Assembly: GCA_964399605.1 (NCBI GenBank)
Contig: CAYNRH010000008.1
Span: 1 to 22,425 of the forward strand
Direction: 5' to 3'
Length of the DNA stretch: 22,425 nucleotides
Origin: JAGGZI01 sp964399605
GTDB taxonomy: Archaea > Aenigmatarchaeota > Aenigmatarchaeia > PWEA01 > JAGHBM01
The notes beneath the pieces were generated by a model, which saw nothing but the letters and a program-made list of their open reading frames with translations, was not told the origin of the DNA and did no database searches. Both the position numbers and the translations under genes were made by a program. Position 1 is the first letter of the stretch. Every line of letters starts with the position of its first letter. Below are positions 1-7,575 of the stretch, piece by piece.

Positions 1-356
1 GTGGAACTTTGATAGATTGTAGTGTAACAAGGATGGAAATAGATCCGGATACTATTTCCACTACAGATACGAGTGTAAGCTTTGTGGCGACGAATATGGG
101 TGAAGAGAGCGTATCAAATCTTAAAGTGACTGTATATAACGGAACAAATATTGAAACAGTAGACCCTGATGATACGACTCTTTCAAAAGGAGAGTCAAAA
201 AAATTAACAGCTACATTAACTTCAGTAAACGGAACAACATCTTACAATATAAAACTAAGAACAACGGATTGTCCAGGAGTTGATAGTATAGCAAATTGTT
301 CTGATACTAGTTTCACACCAGTTGCAGGATGTTCGTCTTGGAAGCTTATAGGCTAA
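1..356 (+). CDS. C-terminal part of a surface or pilin-like beta-domain protein (5' truncated)
   Basis: The reading frame is open to the left edge of the window, so this is the end of a longer protein; the TTG at 9 need not be its start. The visible ~117 residues are rich in Thr, Ser, Val and Asn and read like a beta-sandwich: a segment around residues 25-75 (VSFVATNMGEESVSNLKV, then a spacer ending in KGESKKL) has the alternating pattern of CARDB/Ig-like domains in archaeal cell-surface proteins. Several N-glycosylation sequons (NGT twice, NCS) and four Cys (in DCS, DCP, NCS and GCS) fit an exported, disulfide-bonded domain. In many archaea, proteins with a class III (pilin-type) signal peptide end in such a domain, but the N-terminus is outside the window, so that is inference. 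A hairpin plus T tract follows the stop directly. Confidence 0.6.
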   Translation, partial: GTLIDCSVTRMEIDPDTISTTDTSVSFVATNMGEESVSNLKVTVYNGTNIETVDPDDTTLSKGESKKLTATLTSVNGTTSYNIKLRTTDCPGVDSIANCSDTSFTPVAGCSSWKLIG

Positions 357-386
357 AAAGGATTACATTCCTTTTATTTTTTTTTT
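356..386 (+). terminator. Hairpin and T tract after the surface-protein gene
   Basis: AAAAGGA (356-362) and TCCTTTT (369-375) form a perfect 7-bp stem with a 6-nt loop, followed by a run of ten T (377-386). It begins in the TAA stop codon. Archaeal termination depends mainly on the T tract, which is present; the stem is extra support. Confidence 0.7.
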
Positions 387-433
387 GATTTTGTTAATTT
401 TATTTAGATTTGAAAGAAGTAGGAAATTTGGTT

Positions 434-544
434 ATTTTCAATTCTCGGGCATTTTGTTCTTTGGCAAAATATAAAAACGTTAGTTTTCATGCATTTTGTC
501 AGCTTGCTAACAGAAGTCGAGAATTTTCAATTCTCGGGCATTTT
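434..544. repeat. Repeated copies of the SMC gene 3' end
   Basis: A perfect 22-bp direct repeat lies at 434-455 and 523-544. The second copy is the real end of the SMC gene on the minus strand, encoding K-M-P-E-N-stop. The first copy, 89 bp beyond, would encode the same K-M-P-E-N-stop. Between them, minus-strand 497 down to 480 reads K-M-H-E-N-stop with a TAA. The three stops are at 438, 480 and 527, 42 and 47 bp apart. The rest of the 357-526 gap contains no gene that I can support. Confidence 0.7.
518..536 (-). terminator. smc: Hairpin across the SMC stop codon
   Basis: CGAGAATT (518-525) pairs perfectly with AATTCTCG (529-536) around a 3-nt loop, and the TGA stop of the SMC gene (527-529 on the complement) lies in the loop. 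The downstream copy of the SMC tail at 434-455 lacks the left arm and cannot form this hairpin. No strong T run follows on the minus strand, so it may protect or process the 3' end rather than terminate. Function is inferred. Confidence 0.35.
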
Positions 545-2938
545 TATTCCCATTACCTTAGATACACCATCTTCCATGGAAACGCCATACACATTGTCGG
601 CTAGTTTCATTGTGGTATCATTGTGAGTAATTACTATAAACTGTGCGTTTTTTGATTGATTGCTTATAAGTTCACTGATTTTTTTTGTGTTTATTTTATC
701 AAGTGCTGCGTCTATCTCATCCAGAATGTAAAAAGGAGCTGGTTTATATCTCTGGACAGCAAAGAGGAACGAGAGTGCTGTTAAAGTTTTCTCACCGCCG
801 GACATGGAATCAAGGTTTAATGCTTTTTTTCCCTTAGGCCTGGCTTTTATTATTAATCCGCTTCTTATGTTGTCTGGAATCTCTAATTCTAGACTTCCTT
901 CACCACCTGTTAATTCATTAAAAATATTTTTGAAATTTTCGTTAACCCTTTCAAATGCAGTCATAAATGCTTCTCTTCTTTTGCTTTCTATCTTTTCGGC
1001 CATATGAAGTATAGCTTCTTTTTCTTTTTCTATCCTCTCAACCTTTTGAGACAGGTCATCATAAAAAACTTTCATGTTCTCATAGTCTTCTATTGCCTTT
1101 TGGTTTACAGGGCCGATTCTTCTTAATTTTTCTATTATGCTCCTTCTTTGGCTCTGCATACTTTCTATATCGCCTTCAATAAAACTCTCAAGGTCTTTAT
1201 ATTCCTCAAATTCCATCTTAAGGGAATCTTTTTCTGTTTCCAATTTTGCTGTCTTTATTTTCAGGTCAGATATCTTTTGCTGCAATACCATCCTCTTGTC
1301 GTAAAGCTCCTGTCTTTCTTTTCTTATTTTCTCTATTTCACTGGATATTTTGTTGTACTCCTCAGACCCTTCTTCTTCCTCCTTTGGCTGTTCTAGTTTG
1401 TTCAGTTTTATATCAAGCTCTTCAATTTCTTTTTTTAAGACTTCATTTTCTTCTTCAATATTCTTTATCTGGTTTCTGTACTTTGATATTCTTTGCATTT
1501 TTGATTCTTTTCTGAACCCTCCTGTCATTGCGCCGGATTTCTGTATAAATTCCCCATCCAATGTAACCATTTTGTATTTTCCTATCATCCTCCTTGCAGT
1601 CTTAAGGTCTTTAACTATTACAGTGTCACCGAGAGCATATCTTATGGCTGGCTCGTATATGGGGCTGCAGCTCACAAGGTTTATTGCAAAATCTATTATG
1701 CCATCTTCATTTATTTTTCCTGTTTCCTTGAATCTTATCTTGTTGAGTGGAAGAAATGTTGCCCTTCCTATTTTTTCCTTTTTGAGAAAGTTAATACAGT
1801 CTTCTGCAACTGCATCTGAATCCACTACAAGGTCATTTATATGTCCACCAAGTGCTATTTCTATTGCAGTTTGATATTTTTCATCTGTGGATATCAAGTC
1901 ACCCACAGTTCCATAAACTCCCGTCCTTTCCTTTAATCTTTTTGTCGTGATGCTCTCTTCAGATAACTGCAGTATAAGGTCTTTTATCCTTTGTATTTCC
2001 CTTATGTTACTATCTATCTGATTGCTCTTTTTGTCTATCTCTGAAGAGAGTTGGTTTATTTCTTTTGCGTTTTTGTTTTTTTGAAATACATTGGATGCTA
2101 TTTCCCTAATCTGTTTTTGCTTTTTTTCAAGCTCCTCATCCAATTCCCTGTATTTTTTATCCACTTCCTTGAAGCTCTTGTCCTTCTCTTCCAGTTCTTC
2201 CTTTATCTTGCTTAGCTTTTCCTCATTTGCATCCAGTTTTGCTTTTATTATGGAGCCTGAAACTGTTTTGAGGTCTTTTTCCAAGGTTTTATATTCTCTT
2301 GCATATTTTTGTTCCTTTTCAAGCTTTTCAAGCATGTTCTTTTTTTCATTGAGTATTATTCTTGCCTCGTTGAGTTTTTTGTCAACCTTTTCCAGTTCCT
2401 TTTCTGCCTTTTCCTTCTTGTCCTCAAATTCGGCAATTCCTGATATTTCGTCTATAATTCCCCTTCTCTGTAGCGGAGTCATTTCTATCAAGTTTGTTAC
2501 GTCGCCCTGCATTATTATGTTATGGCCGTCGGGGTGAATCCTTGCATTTGAAAGTATGTCAATTATTTTCCTCCTGTTGACTGTTCTCCCGTTCAGTTTG
2601 TATATGCTTACTCCGTTCTTGTTGACCTTTCTTGTTATCTTTACTTCTTTTTCCTCCCCAGGTATCTCACCACTTTCGTTGTTGAGGTAAAGATTTACAA
2701 CTGCATAATCAGAGCCTTTCCTTTTCTTTCCGCCCTTAAAAATCAGCTGTTCCAACTTGTCCGCTCTTATGGTTTTCGTGGACCTTATTCCAAGAACAAA
2801 ACAAAGGGCATCAACTATGTTTGACTTCCCGGAGCCGTTTGCCCCGCAAATGACATTGAACCCTGATGGGAATGGGAGTATTGCCTTATTTGCAAAAGAC
2901 TTGAATCCCTGCATTGAAAGTTTTTCTATTCTTACCAT
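527..2938 (-). CDS. smc: SMC chromosome-segregation ATPase with short coiled-coil arms
   Basis: SMC proteins are ABC-type ATPases that organise and segregate chromosomes as dimers joined at a hinge. All family parts are visible in the 803 residues: Walker A GANGSGKSN (32-40, Ala where most SMCs have Pro), Q-loop IIMQGDV (Gln144), coiled coil about 165-335, hinge about 336-475 with GAMTGG at 469-474, second coiled coil about 476-640, the IGPVNQKAI block at 608, signature SMSGGEK (711-717), Walker B FYILDEID (736-743) and H-loop VITH (769-772). Bacterial and archaeal SMCs are usually about 1170-1190 residues; here both arms are about half length and shortened almost equally. There is no frameshift. 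ATG at 2938 begins the usual first strand (VRIEKLSMQGFKSF). No ScpA/ScpB partner is in the window. It diverges from the acetyltransferase gene across 51 bp. Confidence 0.95.
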   Translation of the reverse strand: MVRIEKLSMQGFKSFANKAILPFPSGFNVICGANGSGKSNIVDALCFVLGIRSTKTIRADKLEQLIFKGGKKRKGSDYAVVNLYLNNESGEIPGEEKEVKITRKVNKNGVSIYKLNGRTVNRRKIIDILSNARIHPDGHNIIMQGDVTNLIEMTPLQRRGIIDEISGIAEFEDKKEKAEKELEKVDKKLNEARIILNEKKNMLEKLEKEQKYAREYKTLEKDLKTVSGSIIKAKLDANEEKLSKIKEELEEKDKSFKEVDKKYRELDEELEKKQKQIREIASNVFQKNKNAKEINQLSSEIDKKSNQIDSNIREIQRIKDLILQLSEESITTKRLKERTGVYGTVGDLISTDEKYQTAIEIALGGHINDLVVDSDAVAEDCINFLKKEKIGRATFLPLNKIRFKETGKINEDGIIDFAINLVSCSPIYEPAIRYALGDTVIVKDLKTARRMIGKYKMVTLDGEFIQKSGAMTGGFRKESKMQRISKYRNQIKNIEEENEVLKKEIEELDIKLNKLEQPKEEEEGSEEYNKISSEIEKIRKERQELYDKRMVLQQKISDLKIKTAKLETEKDSLKMEFEEYKDLESFIEGDIESMQSQRRSIIEKLRRIGPVNQKAIEDYENMKVFYDDLSQKVERIEKEKEAILHMAEKIESKRREAFMTAFERVNENFKNIFNELTGGEGSLELEIPDNIRSGLIIKARPKGKKALNLDSMSGGEKTLTALSFLFAVQRYKPAPFYILDEIDAALDKINTKKISELISNQSKNAQFIVITHNDTTMKLADNVYGVSMEDGVSKVMGIKMPEN

Positions 2939-2989
2939 GTATACACTTTTAACTCAATCAAATTTATATTTTTAAAGTCAAGATTTATT
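2939..2989. promoter_or_regulatory. Shared divergent promoter, smc and GNAT gene
   Basis: The 51-bp gap has one strong A/T box (TTTATATTTTTAAA, about 2963-2975). Its centre is about 25 bp before the GNAT ATG and about 30 bp before the smc ATG, the spacing expected of an archaeal TATA box giving leaderless mRNAs in both directions. No Shine-Dalgarno sequence precedes either start. Confidence 0.6.
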
Positions 2990-3457
2990 ATGAAAGTTAG
3001 ATTCGCAGATGAAAACGATGCAGGAGAAATTTCTAAAGTATATGAAGAATGGTATAGCTTTAAAGGAATTTTGCCAGATGAGATGATTATGCCTGAACCA
3101 AAAGAGAAAATATCTGGCAATATTTTAAACAAAAAGAGGAAGTATCTCGTTGCTGTTGTTGATAATCAGATTGTTGGCGTTTGCTACATTGATACATCAT
3201 TTATTAAACTGCAAAATATTCGTTTGGGTAATATGATAATAAAAGAAAAATACAGGAGGAGAGGGATTGCTTCCGGATTAATAAGCAAAATTAAAGAATT
3301 TGCATTAAAGAATAATGTTAAAAAAATTTGGTTGTGGACTCAGGAAGAGCTTAGTGATGCAATCAAGTGTTATGAAAAAAATGGCTTTAAACTAGAGGGA
3401 AAGCAGAAATCGCAGTTTTGCGGAAAAGATGCCTTATTATACGGATTAGTCTTATAA
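2990..3457 (+). CDS. GNAT-family N-acetyltransferase
   Basis: Proteins of this family move an acetyl group from acetyl-CoA to an amine. The 155 residues match a single GNAT domain: N-terminal strand KVRFADENDAGEI, central strands YLVAVVDNQIVGVCYI (52-67), and motif A NMIIKEKYRRRGIASGLI (81-98) with the pyrophosphate-binding R-R-x-G-x-A. The C-terminal motif B region YEKNGFK (128-134) is also typical. The substrate cannot be told; it could be a protein N-terminus, a polyamine or a small metabolite. The ATG at 2990 is 25 bp from the TATA box with no ribosome binding site, suggesting a leaderless mRNA. Confidence 0.88.
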   Translation: MKVRFADENDAGEISKVYEEWYSFKGILPDEMIMPEPKEKISGNILNKKRKYLVAVVDNQIVGVCYIDTSFIKLQNIRLGNMIIKEKYRRRGIASGLISKIKEFALKNNVKKIWLWTQEELSDAIKCYEKNGFKLEGKQKSQFCGKDALLYGLVL

Positions 3458-3459
3458 TA

Positions 3460-3499
3460 CTGGAATAAATTATAAAAAGGAATATGTGCCATTTCTATT
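3460..3499 (+). promoter_or_regulatory. TATA-type promoter for the phosphohydrolase gene
   Basis: AAATTATAAAAAGG lies roughly 20-32 bp before the ATG at 3500, and there is no Shine-Dalgarno sequence. This is the usual leaderless arrangement in this window. Confidence 0.45.
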
Positions 3500-4675
3500 A
3501 TGAAATATGAATTTACTTTGCCAGACTACAATGGGAACAGTATTGTCAATTTAATGAGTTCAATATCCAACAGTTTTGGAAAAAGGCATATATATCCAGA
3601 ACTCGCATCATTAAATTCTGAATACCTAAGAAAATTTAAGAACGTTGTTTTGATTGTTGTGGACGGGCTTGGATACAATTATTTAAAAAAACAAAGAAAA
3701 TCATTTTTGCTGGAGAATCTTAAATCAAAAATGACTTCCACTTTTTTAGCTACCACTGCGTGTGCAAACACTTCGTTTTCAGTTGGGTACCCCCCTCAAC
3801 AGCATGCACTTACATCTTGGGATATTAATCTTAAGGAGGTTGGAGCAATTACAACAATTTTGCCCTTCATTCCAATATATGGTGGAGATTCTTTATCTAA
3901 GTATGGCTTCAAAATGGATCAGATTATGGACATTGAATCATTCCATAAGGGGTTTAATGGAAAATGCTTTACATTGATTGATAAAAAATTGTCCAACACT
4001 CCATTTACAAAATATGTTTCAAAGCACACTGAAATAATTCCAACAAAAAGTTACAAGAATATTTTTACAAAACTAAGAGAGCTGATTAAGAAGAGGTCTT
4101 CAAGAAGAAGATTCATACACGCATATATACCAGAATTAGATTCGTTAGCGCATGAGAAAGGAATTAACAGTAAAAAAGTTAAAAATATTTTTTTGGATTT
4201 GGATAAGAGAATGGAAAGGCTGTTCAAATCGATTAAGGGAACCAACACAATAATGATTGTCACGTCAGACCATGGGTTTATAGATAGTTCCCCTGACAAG
4301 GAGATATTGGTTGATGATATAACTGGCTTGAGGGAATGTCTAACTATTCCACTTACGGGGGAATCAAGGGTAAGATATTGCTTTGTCAGGCCAAGCAAGG
4401 TAAGGGATTTTGAAAAAATTGTAAAAAATAAAATGTCAAAATACTGCTGGTGTTTTAAAGGGGAGAGATTGATTAAAGATAATTTTTATGGGTTAGGAAA
4501 GCCAAACAAGAAATTAATTGATAGAGTTGGCGATTATGTTTTGATAATGAAGGAGAACTATGTGCTAAAGGATAGGCTTGCAAATTATAAAAAACCGAAG
4601 AAGTTTTGCAGGGGAATACATGGCGGAGTAAGTGATAATGAGATGTTTGTTCCACTGGTTCTTATGGATTGTTAA
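3500..4675 (+). CDS. Alkaline-phosphatase-superfamily hydrolase (phosphodiesterase/nucleotide pyrophosphatase type)
   Basis: The 391-residue protein shows the metal-binding skeleton of the alkaline phosphatase superfamily, closest in style to the type I phosphodiesterase/nucleotide pyrophosphatase group. Visible are NVVLIVVDGLG (48-58, metal ligand Asp55), STFLATTACANTS (80-92, with the probable nucleophile Thr85 or Thr86) followed by GYPPQQHAL like the family T-G-x-x-P-x-x-H-G block, Asp213 and His218 in ELDSLAH, Asp257-His258 in TSDHG, and His374 in GIHGG. There is no signal peptide or membrane helix, so it is probably cytoplasmic. The substrate (nucleotide, phospholipid head group or phosphonate) cannot be read from sequence. 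It has its own promoter and stands alone between GNAT and DUF4405 genes. Confidence 0.82.
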   Translation: MKYEFTLPDYNGNSIVNLMSSISNSFGKRHIYPELASLNSEYLRKFKNVVLIVVDGLGYNYLKKQRKSFLLENLKSKMTSTFLATTACANTSFSVGYPPQQHALTSWDINLKEVGAITTILPFIPIYGGDSLSKYGFKMDQIMDIESFHKGFNGKCFTLIDKKLSNTPFTKYVSKHTEIIPTKSYKNIFTKLRELIKKRSSRRRFIHAYIPELDSLAHEKGINSKKVKNIFLDLDKRMERLFKSIKGTNTIMIVTSDHGFIDSSPDKEILVDDITGLRECLTIPLTGESRVRYCFVRPSKVRDFEKIVKNKMSKYCWCFKGERLIKDNFYGLGKPNKKLIDRVGDYVLIMKENYVLKDRLANYKKPKKFCRGIHGGVSDNEMFVPLVLMDC

Positions 4676-4682
4676 GTGTGTT

Positions 4683-4731
4683 TTTATTAAAAGTTTTATA
4701 TGTAATTCATAATATATGTGGAGGTGAAAAA
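4683..4731 (+). promoter_or_regulatory. TATA box and Shine-Dalgarno site for the DUF4405-like gene
   Basis: AAAGTTTTATATG (about 4690-4702) is a TATA-like box, and GGAGGTG (about 4720-4726) is one of the clearest Shine-Dalgarno sequences in the window. It sets the start at 4732. Confidence 0.5.
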
Positions 4732-5004
4732 ATGAATTTGGTTAAAATCAGGGGGATTCTTTCTTCCACTTTGATTATTGTTTTTGTAGTTGTTTTTATA
4801 AGCGGGCTGGGATTATTTTTTGCCCCTTCTGGAAGAGTAGCGAATGAGGTTGGATGGAACTTTTTAGGCCTCAGCAGAGCAAAATTGGAGAACATGCATA
4901 ACTTGTGGGGTTTTGTAATGTCTGGTCTGGTTGTGGTTCATCTATTGCTTAATTACAAATTACTCTTGAGTGAGATAAGAAGTTTATTTAAGAGGAGGAA
5001 GTGA
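4732..5004 (+). CDS. DUF4405-like two-helix membrane protein, possible heme binder
   Basis: The start at 4732 is chosen because GGAGGTG ends just upstream with normal spacing; the frame is open back to 4669 but that extension has no such support. The 90 residues hold two hydrophobic helices, about 8-30 and 54-78, and end in a basic tail (KRRK). His56 in the MHNLWGF stretch and His70 in VHLLLNYK fit the DUF4405 pattern (L-H-x-x-x-G then H-x-x-x-N), a family thought to be related to cytochrome b-type heme proteins. The 14-residue His spacing within one helix matches that of cytochrome b. Heme binding is inferred. No redox partner gene is adjacent, though a nitroreductase converges from the other side. 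Confidence 0.7.
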   Translation: MNLVKIRGILSSTLIIVFVVVFISGLGLFFAPSGRVANEVGWNFLGLSRAKLENMHNLWGFVMSGLVVVHLLLNYKLLLSEIRSLFKRRK

Positions 5005-5111
5005 ACTATCTCATTTTTTTGAAGCAGTTCATGAAATACAGCGCTAACAATACCCCTATGGATGTGAATTTTTTACACAATAAAAATCATAATCTACCCA
5101 AGAATTAGCTT

Positions 5112-5720
5112 TCAAATTTTTTCTAAGGTTCTCATAATCTTCTTTTTCATTCTGTTTTTATAGTCGGATAACCCTTTCCATGAAGGTTCATATTTTTTTT
5201 CTCCAAATTTGTTGAGATATGTAAACTGGGATATTTCATCCCTGTATGGAGCTTCTGGCTTTTCGGCTGGATATCCTATGGGCAATAGTGCAACAGGCCT
5301 TATGAATTCAAGGCATCCCGTGATTTCTTTGACTTCATCTTCGTCAAACGCTGAGACCAAACAGGAACCAAGGTCAAGTGAATATGCTGTGAGCATCATA
5401 TTCTGGACTGCACATCCTATTGTCTCCAAAGCATACATCTCACCTCTTTTTCCATAGTTCGCTGTTGCTATTTTTTCATTTATGCACACAACAAGGACGA
5501 TTGGCGCTGTTGCAATCCAAAGTTGTTCAAAAGCAGCTTTTGATAATTTTTCAATCAGGTCTGGATCGTCCACAATAATTATTTCCCATGGCTGTCTGTT
5601 TCCAGCAGAGGGTGACCATCTGCATGCTTCCAATATAATTCCAATTTTTTCATCTTCTATGGGCTTGTCCTCATAATTTCGAATAGACCTCCTTCCTTTA
5701 ATTGCTTCAAACAAATCCAT
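5112..5720 (-). CDS. Nitroreductase-family FMN oxidoreductase
   Basis: The family comprises FMN-dependent NAD(P)H oxidoreductases that reduce nitro groups, flavins or other acceptors. The N-terminal FMN-phosphate motif RRSIRNYEDKPI is clear, followed by SPSAGNRQPWEIIIV (the S-x-x-N-x-Q-P-W family block), then NMMLTAYSLDLGSCLV and the glycine-containing IGYPAEKPEAPYR near the C-terminus. Length (202 residues) is usual. ATG at 5720 is preferred because AAGGTG lies 6 nt upstream; an in-frame GTG at 5729 overlaps that site. The physiological substrate is unknown. The 107 bp between it and the convergent DUF4405-like gene hold only a weak inverted repeat (TGAACT near 5003, AGTTCA near 5025) and a short T run. 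Confidence 0.9.
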   Translation of the reverse strand: MDLFEAIKGRRSIRNYEDKPIEDEKIGIILEACRWSPSAGNRQPWEIIIVDDPDLIEKLSKAAFEQLWIATAPIVLVVCINEKIATANYGKRGEMYALETIGCAVQNMMLTAYSLDLGSCLVSAFDEDEVKEITGCLEFIRPVALLPIGYPAEKPEAPYRDEISQFTYLNKFGEKKYEPSWKGLSDYKNRMKKKIMRTLEKI

Positions 5721-5769
5721 GATATACACCTTATTATTTTAAATTATATGATGTTAATTTAATAAATAT
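5721..5769. promoter_or_regulatory. Shared divergent promoter, nitroreductase and DNA ligase
   Basis: A 49-bp gap with one central A/T box (TTTTAAATTATATG, 5737-5750) lies about 27 bp from the ligase ATG and about 25 bp from the nitroreductase ATG. The ligase has no Shine-Dalgarno site, so a leaderless mRNA is likely; the nitroreductase has GGTG close to its start. Confidence 0.55.
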
Positions 5770-7470
5770 ATGAAATATTTGGAATTGGTCAAAGTCTATG
5801 AAAAACTGGAAAAGACGCAGTCAAAATTAGAGAAGACCGGCATTATTGCAGAGCTTTTTGAAAAAATCAGCACAGAAGATTTGGAAAAAGTTGTTCTACT
5901 GGTTTCCGGAAAGGTTTTTCCGTCTTATTCTGAGCATGAGCTGGGGATAGCATCACAATTGATGATAAAGGCAATATCCAGAGCCGTTGGTTTTTCTGAG
6001 AAAAGCATAAAGGAAAAATTTAGAGAGAAGGGCGACCTTGGTCTGGTGGCTGCAGATTGCGTAAAATCAAGAAGGCAGCAGACACTTTTCAAAAAGAGCT
6101 TAACCATTGATAAAGTTTTTGAGAATCTCAGGAGAATAGCATTCATATCCGGTATCAGGTCTCAGGAGAAAAAAATGGACATGCTGTCAGAGCTTTTTGC
6201 ATCGGCAGAGCCAGAGGAGGCGCTGTACATAGTCAGGACAACTCTGGAGGAATTGCGAGTTGGTGTGGCAGAGGGGCTGATAAGAGATGCCATAGTCCGT
6301 GCCTTTCTTAAGCCAAAAGATATGGAGGAAAAAAAGAAATACACAAAAATGGTTGATTATGCCTGGAATATTCTCTCAGATTTTAGTGAAGTAGCAAGAA
6401 TAGCAAAAGAGAGTGGTGTCGAGGGGTTGAAAAAAGTAAAAGTGAAACTTGGCCAGCCAATCCATTTAATGCTTGGTGAAAAGGCGAAGTCAATAAAGGA
6501 AATCATAGACAAGTTTGGAAAGGTTGCAATAGAGTATAAATACGATGGTATGAGAGTACAAGTCCATCGTAGTGGGAATGAAATATGGCTGTTTACTCGT
6601 AGATTGGAGAATGTGACCAAGCAATTTCCAGACCTGGTGAAATTGTGCAGAAAGTGTTTGAAGCCAAAGGAGTGTATAGTTGAGGGTGAAGTTTTGGCAG
6701 TTGACCCCAAAAATGGATACCCGCAGCCATTTCAAAATCTTTCTCAGAGGATTCACAGAAAATACAATATAAAGGAGATGATTGAAAAGATACCAATACA
6801 AATGAATCTTTTTGACATTCTCTACGTTGATGGCAAGATGTTATTTAATGAGCCCTTTACAGAGAGAAGAAAAACGCTTGAAAAGTCGGTGGGTGTAATT
6901 CCAGAGAAGTTTCAGCTGGCAAAACAGATAGTGACAGACGATTTAAAAAAAGCCGAGAGTTTTTATCACGAAGCTTTAACCGCAAAGCAGGAGGGAGTTT
7001 TTTTAAAGGTATTGGATTCAAAGTATGTTTTTGGAAGGCATGTTGGTGGTTGGTACAAAATAAAGCCAATAATGGAGACATTGGACTTGGTGATAGTTGC
7101 TGCGACATGGGGGGAGGGAAAGAGGTCGAACTGGTTGAGCTCTTATGTACTTGCATGCAGGGAGCCTGACACAGGAAATTATCTTCCTTGTGGAATGATG
7201 GGAACAGGCTTGACCGAGGACATGTTTCAGTTAATGACAGACGCATTGAAACCATTGATAACAGAAGAGAAAGGAAAAGACGTTAAGGTCAGACCAAGAA
7301 TAGTTGTTGAGGTGGCATATCAGGAGATACAGAAGTCATCGAACTATGAGTCGGGGTTTGCACTAAGATTTCCAAGACTGATAAGAGTAAGGGATGATAA
7401 AGGTCCCGAAGAGGCAGATACAACAGAAAGAGTGAAAAATCTGTACAAAAGCCAGGGAAGGGAAGGATAG
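5770..7470 (+). CDS. lig: ATP-dependent DNA ligase
   Basis: Seals nicks in DNA during lagging-strand replication and repair using ATP. The 566 residues have the archaeal/eukaryotic three-domain layout: helical DNA-binding domain about 1-220, nucleotidyltransferase domain about 225-430, OB-fold about 435-566. Motif I is YKYDGMR with Lys257 as the AMP-accepting residue; motif III is FTRRLENVT (275-283); EGEVLAVD (305-312) and NLFDILYVDG (346-355) follow; motif IV is EGVFLKVLDSKY (408-419); motif V is WYKIKP (428-433). The C-terminal RFPRLIRVRDDK (533-544) matches motif VI. All expected catalytic residues are present and the length is normal for archaeal Lig1. Own leaderless promoter. Confidence 0.97.
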   Translation: MKYLELVKVYEKLEKTQSKLEKTGIIAELFEKISTEDLEKVVLLVSGKVFPSYSEHELGIASQLMIKAISRAVGFSEKSIKEKFREKGDLGLVAADCVKSRRQQTLFKKSLTIDKVFENLRRIAFISGIRSQEKKMDMLSELFASAEPEEALYIVRTTLEELRVGVAEGLIRDAIVRAFLKPKDMEEKKKYTKMVDYAWNILSDFSEVARIAKESGVEGLKKVKVKLGQPIHLMLGEKAKSIKEIIDKFGKVAIEYKYDGMRVQVHRSGNEIWLFTRRLENVTKQFPDLVKLCRKCLKPKECIVEGEVLAVDPKNGYPQPFQNLSQRIHRKYNIKEMIEKIPIQMNLFDILYVDGKMLFNEPFTERRKTLEKSVGVIPEKFQLAKQIVTDDLKKAESFYHEALTAKQEGVFLKVLDSKYVFGRHVGGWYKIKPIMETLDLVIVAATWGEGKRSNWLSSYVLACREPDTGNYLPCGMMGTGLTEDMFQLMTDALKPLITEEKGKDVKVRPRIVVEVAYQEIQKSSNYESGFALRFPRLIRVRDDKGPEEADTTERVKNLYKSQGREG

Positions 7471-7499
7471 CAGTTAAGCTTAAATAGTTTAGTATTCTA

Positions 7500-7575
7500 A
7501 TATCAATTAGCACTTAAGAGTGATACAAAGCGATAAGTTTATAAATGTTAAATACAATTTTTAAAGTGGTGTAAT
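7500..7575 (+). promoter_or_regulatory. Promoter and dyad upstream of the TrmB-like gene
   Basis: TTTATAAA (7538-7545) with a purine-rich AAG just before it is a good BRE/TATA pair. About 16 bp upstream of the TATA box, CACT-TAAG-AGTG (7511-7522) is a short dyad that could be a regulator site. GTGGTG at about 7567-7572 may serve as a ribosome binding site for the ATG at 7576. Confidence 0.5.

Noticed and set aside
434..544. A CRISPR array
   Set aside because: There are only two exact copies plus one diverged copy, units are uneven, and the repeat is explained by duplication of the smc gene end.
410..604. A 64-residue plus-strand reading frame downstream of the surface-protein gene
   Set aside because: It spans the repeated smc tails and runs into smc antisense, with no ribosome binding site or recognisable domain.
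1148..2537. Several plus-strand reading frames opposite smc
   Set aside because: They are rich in Phe, Ser and Leu, overlap one another, and are explained as the complement of Lys/Glu-rich coiled-coil codons.
5005..5111. A small gene or RNA between the DUF4405-like and nitroreductase genes
   Set aside because: No supported reading frame; only a weak TGAACT/AGTTCA inverted repeat and a short T run are visible.
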